This document shows, piece after piece, positions 5,968 to 8,961 of a DNA stretch of 8,961 nt. The translations under genes and the position numbers were made by a program. The notes below the pieces were generated by a model, which worked only from the letters and a program-made list of their open reading frames with translations, was not told where the DNA came from and ran no database searches. The DNA is from Acidobacteriaceae bacterium. Lineage in GTDB: Bacteria; Acidobacteriota; Terriglobia; Bryobacterales; Bryobacteraceae. The stretch lies in NCBI GenBank assembly GCA_019239585.1, contig JAFAZU010000073.1, positions 1-8,961 on the forward strand. Reading direction: 5' to 3'. Positions within the stretch are counted from its first letter, which is position 1, and every line of letters starts with the position of its first letter.

Positions 5968-6510
5968 ATGGCAGTTGAGTTAGAGGCGCTTGGAACATCC
6001 GATTACCTGGATGTTGATGACGATGAAGAACATTATGAATTTCTTCACGGCCAAAAAATCAAAAAGGAATCCGTGGGACGGAAAAAACATTCATTGCTTG
6101 GCAAGGTTATAGAGCGAATGCTTGCGCCGCTGGCTCACGCGCAGAAGTCGTTTATAGCAACCGAGTGGACCATCATGCACGGTAAGGAGAAAGCGGTACC
6201 CAATGTTACCGTATCCTTTCCGGATTGGACCGAGCAGGACGGCTATCTGGTAGCCCCAGCCTTCCTTGTTGTCGAAAGCATCTCCCCCGGGCAACGGTTG
6301 CCGAAGCTCTTTGCAAAATGTTTCAACACGTATCATCCGTGGGGCACGCCCTACTGCTGGATTATTGATCCGGAAGATGGAGCTTACGAGGTACATCGAG
6401 ACTATGACGGCTTAGTTCGTCCGGTTACGACGCTGACAGCAGGGCCGAATATCTCGCTGGAACTCTCGATGATTATTGCCGAACTCGGACGAGAACTGCG
6501 ACCTTTTTAA
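5968..6510 (+). CDS. Uma2 family (DUF820, PD-(D/E)XK nuclease fold) protein
   Basis: A 180-residue protein of the Uma2/DUF820 family, which has a restriction-endonuclease-like fold and is often present in many copies in cyanobacteria and some other phyla. Its cellular role is not established. Visible features are an N-terminal Y-E-F-L-H-G-Q segment (23-29, matching the usual 'EL-(I/V)-DGE' strand), V-P-N-V-T-V (77-82), V-V-E-S-I-S-P-G (101-108), a basic stretch with K113 and K117, and the C-terminal Y-C-W-I-I-D-P-E-D-G-A-Y-E-V-H-R (129-144) typical of the family. The family's acidic residue in the usual P-D-V motif is Asn here (N79), while the Glu (E103) is kept, so nuclease activity is uncertain. 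It sits between two methyltransferase genes and ends six bases before the second, which suggests co-transcription. Confidence 0.85.
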   Translation: MAVELEALGTSDYLDVDDDEEHYEFLHGQKIKKESVGRKKHSLLGKVIERMLAPLAHAQKSFIATEWTIMHGKEKAVPNVTVSFPDWTEQDGYLVAPAFLVVESISPGQRLPKLFAKCFNTYHPWGTPYCWIIDPEDGAYEVHRDYDGLVRPVTTLTAGPNISLELSMIIAELGRELRPF

Positions 6511-6516
6511 ACCATC

Positions 6517-7155
6517 GTGCCTCGAATTTTAAAATCTGTCTCCCTCAGTCTTTTGTTATTGCCGTTGCTGCTGTTAGCGCTCGGCAGCTACGAAAGAGAA
6601 GCAAAGCGGCTGGCCGATCTGATGAACTGGAAACCCGGTCAGGTCATTGCTGAAATCGGAGCTGGAGAAGGCCAGATGTCCTTTTTTGCCGCCCAGACGG
6701 TCGGAGCCGATGGACACATATACACGACCGAACTAGACGACAAGAAGCTTGACAACCTTAAAAAAGAAGTGAAGCAGCGCAATCTTGGGAACGTCACGGT
6801 TGTGAAAGCTGACCCTATCCAGACCAACCTGCCCGACGATTGTTGCGACGCGGTTTTCATGCGCCGCGTGTATCACCACTTCACGGACCCTACCGCGACC
6901 TATGCTTCCCTTCTACGTGCGCTTAAGCCCGGCGGTCTGCTGGCCATTATTGATTTCGCTCCGCACGCTGGACTGCCGCCGGTCCAGAACGCTCCCCACA
7001 ATCACGGCGGACACGGCATCGAAAAGAACACGCTTATTACGGAACTGACGTCCGCTGGTTTCGAGATTGTCGCCCAGCCGAAAGACTGGCCGAATCACGG
7101 CGACGGCGATTACTGTGTCATTGCCCGCAAGCCTGCCGCGCCCAAGCCATCCTGA
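6517..7155 (+). CDS. Class I SAM-dependent methyltransferase with hydrophobic N-terminus (second copy)
   Basis: A 212-residue methyltransferase starting at GTG. Residues 1-22 form a signal peptide or membrane anchor (M-P-R-I-L-K, then a nearly unbroken leucine-rich core). The catalytic Rossmann domain follows directly: R-L-A-D-L-M-N-W-K-P-G-Q-V-I-A-E-I-G-A-G-E-G (31-52, motif I), the acidic E72 after strand 2, K-A-D-P (97-100), and R-A-L-K-P-G-G-L-L-A-I-I-D-F (134-147). The R-L-A-x-L-x-x-K-P-G lead-in resembles a known group of bacterial methyltransferases that often carry signal peptides. There is no clear Shine-Dalgarno. The gap of six bases after the Uma2-family gene implies translational coupling. 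Starting at the ATG for M36 would remove the hydrophobic segment, but it would also cut into the conserved lead-in. The substrate is unknown. It is not a close duplicate of the first methyltransferase. Confidence 0.87.
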   Translation: MPRILKSVSLSLLLLPLLLLALGSYEREAKRLADLMNWKPGQVIAEIGAGEGQMSFFAAQTVGADGHIYTTELDDKKLDNLKKEVKQRNLGNVTVVKADPIQTNLPDDCCDAVFMRRVYHHFTDPTATYASLLRALKPGGLLAIIDFAPHAGLPPVQNAPHNHGGHGIEKNTLITELTSAGFEIVAQPKDWPNHGDGDYCVIARKPAAPKPS

Positions 7156-7159
7156 CGGA

Positions 7160-8497
7160 ATGGAACAGCAGCCCTCGCTAGTACGGCGTCTTGGTCTCGG
7201 AAGCGCTGTCGCGCTCGTCGTTTCCAACATGATCGGCACCGGCATCTTCACAACCACAGGCTTTCTGGCCGGGGACCTGGGCCAGCCCCGCCTGATCTTC
7301 CTGAGCTGGATTGTGGGAGCCATCAGCGCGCTACTTGGCGCAATCTGTTATTCAGAACTTGCCATCAACTTTCCCCGTTCCGGCGGCGAATACGTTTACC
7401 TCAGCCACGCTTATGGCCGGACCTGGGGCTTCATCAGCGGATGGGTTTCTCTCCTGGCCGGCTTTTCCGCCCCCGTCGCGGCAGCAGCGCTTTCATTTGC
7501 CAGCTATGTCGCCGTCTTCTTTCCCCGTTGGGAGCGCTTTGAACAACAGGTGGTCGCCTGCGCTCTCGTTGCTCTTTTCTGTTTGGCAAATCTGTTCGGC
7601 GTGCGGCGTGCGGCCCGGTTACAGAACGCATTGACAACCTTGAAGCTCACCTTACTTGTTGGATTCATCCTGAGCGGCCTGCTTCTCGGCCACGGTGATT
7701 GGGGCAATTTCGCGCAAACGGCCGTACGCACTACCGGTACTCCGCTTCCTCAACAATTCGTCCTGAGCCTGTTCTGGATTTATGTCGCCTATAGCGGTTG
7801 GAATGCCGCCGCCTATGTCGCGGAAGAAATCAAGAATCCGGCGCAAACATTAAGCTGGGCATTAGCTCTTGGGACAGTTCTAGTCACTGCCGTCTATCTT
7901 GCGCTTAATGCGACCTTTTTCTACGCCGTACCTGCCGAATCCATGAAGGGCGTCATGGCCGTCGGAGCCCTGTCTGCCTCCCATCTGTTCGGACCGCGCA
8001 TCGCTGGCGCATTCAGCGCACTAATGGCGTGCAGCCTCCTTTCCACTGTGAATGCAATGACGATTGCTGGACCTCGGGTTTACTACGCCATGGCCCGCGA
8101 CGGCCAGTTCTTCCAGTTTGCAGAAACCGTCCACGAGCGTTGGCGCACCCCCGTCAATGCCATCCTGGTTCAAGGAATTAGCACAATTCTCCTTGTCTTC
8201 ACGCCCTTTCCCCAACTAGTCGTTTATATTGGGTTTACTTTGAACCTGTTCGCCGTCATGTCCGTTGCCTCGCTTTTCATCTTCCGACGGCAACCGGGAT
8301 GGAGACGCTTGGGAATCGTTAGCTTCGCCTATCCCCTGCTCCCTTGTCTGTTCATTTCCATAGGTGCCTGTATGACTATCGAAGGAGTTCTGCAAAAACC
8401 CCTTATCTCTGCCCTGGCCATCCTGACGCTTGCGAGTGGCGGCGTTCTGTATCGACTGCACTCCCGAGGCACTGGACAACCTATAATCGGAACATGA
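7160..8497 (+). CDS. APC-superfamily amino acid/polyamine permease
   Basis: A 445-residue inner-membrane transporter of the amino acid-polyamine-organocation superfamily, with about 12 hydrophobic segments. Family signatures are S-N-M-I-G-T-G-I-F (22-30, the unwound substrate-binding part of TM1) and S-E-L-A-I-N-F-P-R-S-G-G-E-Y-V-Y-L (65-81, TM2 to loop). Later comes W-I-Y-V-A-Y-S-G-W-N-A-A-A-Y-V-A-E-E-I-K-N-P (TM6 region), characteristic of the LAT/APA-type group. The ATG at 7160, four bases after the upstream stop, places MEQQPSLVRRLGLG at the usual N-terminus. A longer frame from 7067 would lie inside the methyltransferase gene and is rejected. The TGA overlaps the thiC ATG (ATGA). The substrate cannot be read from sequence. 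Coupling to thiC makes a thiamine-related substrate conceivable but unproven. Confidence 0.9.
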   Translation: MEQQPSLVRRLGLGSAVALVVSNMIGTGIFTTTGFLAGDLGQPRLIFLSWIVGAISALLGAICYSELAINFPRSGGEYVYLSHAYGRTWGFISGWVSLLAGFSAPVAAAALSFASYVAVFFPRWERFEQQVVACALVALFCLANLFGVRRAARLQNALTTLKLTLLVGFILSGLLLGHGDWGNFAQTAVRTTGTPLPQQFVLSLFWIYVAYSGWNAAAYVAEEIKNPAQTLSWALALGTVLVTAVYLALNATFFYAVPAESMKGVMAVGALSASHLFGPRIAGAFSALMACSLLSTVNAMTIAGPRVYYAMARDGQFFQFAETVHERWRTPVNAILVQGISTILLVFTPFPQLVVYIGFTLNLFAVMSVASLFIFRRQPGWRRLGIVSFAYPLLPCLFISIGACMTIEGVLQKPLISALAILTLASGGVLYRLHSRGTGQPIIGT

Positions 8498-8961
8498 ATC
8501 GCAATGAGTGGACCGCCTCCCGTCTGAGTGACCCCATCCGCACCCAAATGCACTACGCCCGCAAGGGGCAGATCACGGGCGAAATGGAGTATGTGGCGCA
8601 GCGTGAGAATTTAACGCCCGAGTTGATTCGTGACGAGGTGGCGCGCGGACGCATGATTATTCCCGCCAATATTCACCATCACCGGCTCGAACCGATGTGT
8701 ATTGGCGTGGTGTCCAAGTGCAAGATTAACGCCAATATCGGCAACTCCGCCACAACCTCGAACATTGATGAGGAACTCGCCAAGCTGGGCTATGCTGTCA
8801 AGTACGGCGCCGATACCGTCATGGATTTGTCCACGGGCGGCGACATCCCCCGGATCCGCCAGGCTATTATTGACGCTTCGCCCGTCCCGATCGGCACCGT
8901 GCCGATCTATGAGGCCTTGAGCCGTGTGCGCCGTGTCGAGGATCTCAACATTCAGGTTCTG
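8494..8961 (+). CDS. thiC: Phosphomethylpyrimidine synthase ThiC, N-terminal part, runs off the window
   Basis: The first 156 codons of ThiC, the radical-SAM [4Fe-4S] enzyme that rearranges 5-aminoimidazole ribotide to HMP-phosphate, the pyrimidine half of thiamine. The frame is open from the ATG at 8494 to the window end. Hallmarks are T-Q-M-H-Y-A-R-K-G (17-25), I-T-x-E-M-E-Y-V-A-x-R-E (27-38), E-V-A-R-G-R-M-I-I-P-A-N-I (48-60), G-N-S-A-T-T-S-N-I-D-E-E (83-94) and K-Y-G-A-D-T-V-M-D-L-S-T-G-G-D-I (103-118), then S-P-V-P-I-G-T-V-P-I-Y-E-A-L. The long N-terminal ThiC-associated extension is absent, so this is the short form. The C-terminal cysteine cluster motif lies outside. The start overlaps the permease stop (ATGA). 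No TPP riboswitch precedes it in the window. Confidence 0.97.
   Translation, partial: MNRNEWTASRLSDPIRTQMHYARKGQITGEMEYVAQRENLTPELIRDEVARGRMIIPANIHHHRLEPMCIGVVSKCKINANIGNSATTSNIDEELAKLGYAVKYGADTVMDLSTGGDIPRIRQAIIDASPVPIGTVPIYEALSRVRRVEDLNIQVL

Noticed and set aside
7067..7159. An N-terminal extension of the APC permease starting at 7067
   Set aside because: It lies wholly inside the end of the methyltransferase gene, has no family resemblance, and the ATG at 7160 fits the normal APC N-terminus and the 4-base spacing.

Overview
The window looks like a chromosomal segment from a moderately GC-rich free-living bacterium. The gene content (a short-form ThiC without the long N-terminal extension, a Uma2-type protein, methyltransferases with secretion-like N-termini, and a PaoABC-like molybdenum hydroxylase) would fit Acidobacteriota. 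That is an impression from gene content, not a demonstrated placement. There is no sign of phage, insertion sequences, CRISPR, tRNA or rRNA. Coding density is high, and genes are joined by 4-base stop/start overlaps at four junctions.

The left half (about 1-4974) is entirely minus-strand and holds two transcription units. The downstream unit (2841 to beyond position 1) encodes a WrbA-like flavodoxin-fold quinone reductase, then the [2Fe-2S], FAD and molybdopterin subunits of a xanthine-dehydrogenase-family enzyme. The subunit order and the extra cysteines in the FAD subunit resemble the aldehyde oxidoreductase PaoABC (YagTSR). The WrbA-like gene is broken: a strong Shine-Dalgarno and ATG lead into the FMN-binding loop, but codon 17 is TGA, after which the same frame continues through the rest of the protein. 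The upstream unit (4974 to 3004) encodes an AraC-family regulator, a Mn-type superoxide dismutase and a small NTF2/SnoaL-like protein. The theme of this half is redox and reactive-carbonyl metabolism, with the AraC protein a plausible local regulator.

The right half (5048-8961) is entirely plus-strand: a methyltransferase with an apparent signal peptide, a Uma2-family (PD-(D/E)XK-fold) protein with a near-consensus Shine-Dalgarno, a second methyltransferase with a hydrophobic N-terminus, an APC-superfamily amino-acid permease, and the 5' part of thiC (HMP-phosphate synthase of thiamine biosynthesis), which runs off the end. From Uma2 to thiC the gaps are 6, 4 and -4 bases, so these four are probably co-transcribed. 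The two halves diverge from a short intergenic region at about 4975-5047.

I did not find a clearly new multi-gene defence or mobile system. The items most worth a second look are the in-frame TGA in the WrbA-like gene, the pair of apparently exported SAM methyltransferases flanking a Uma2 protein with a substituted acidic residue, and the translational coupling of an APC permease to thiC without a visible TPP riboswitch.
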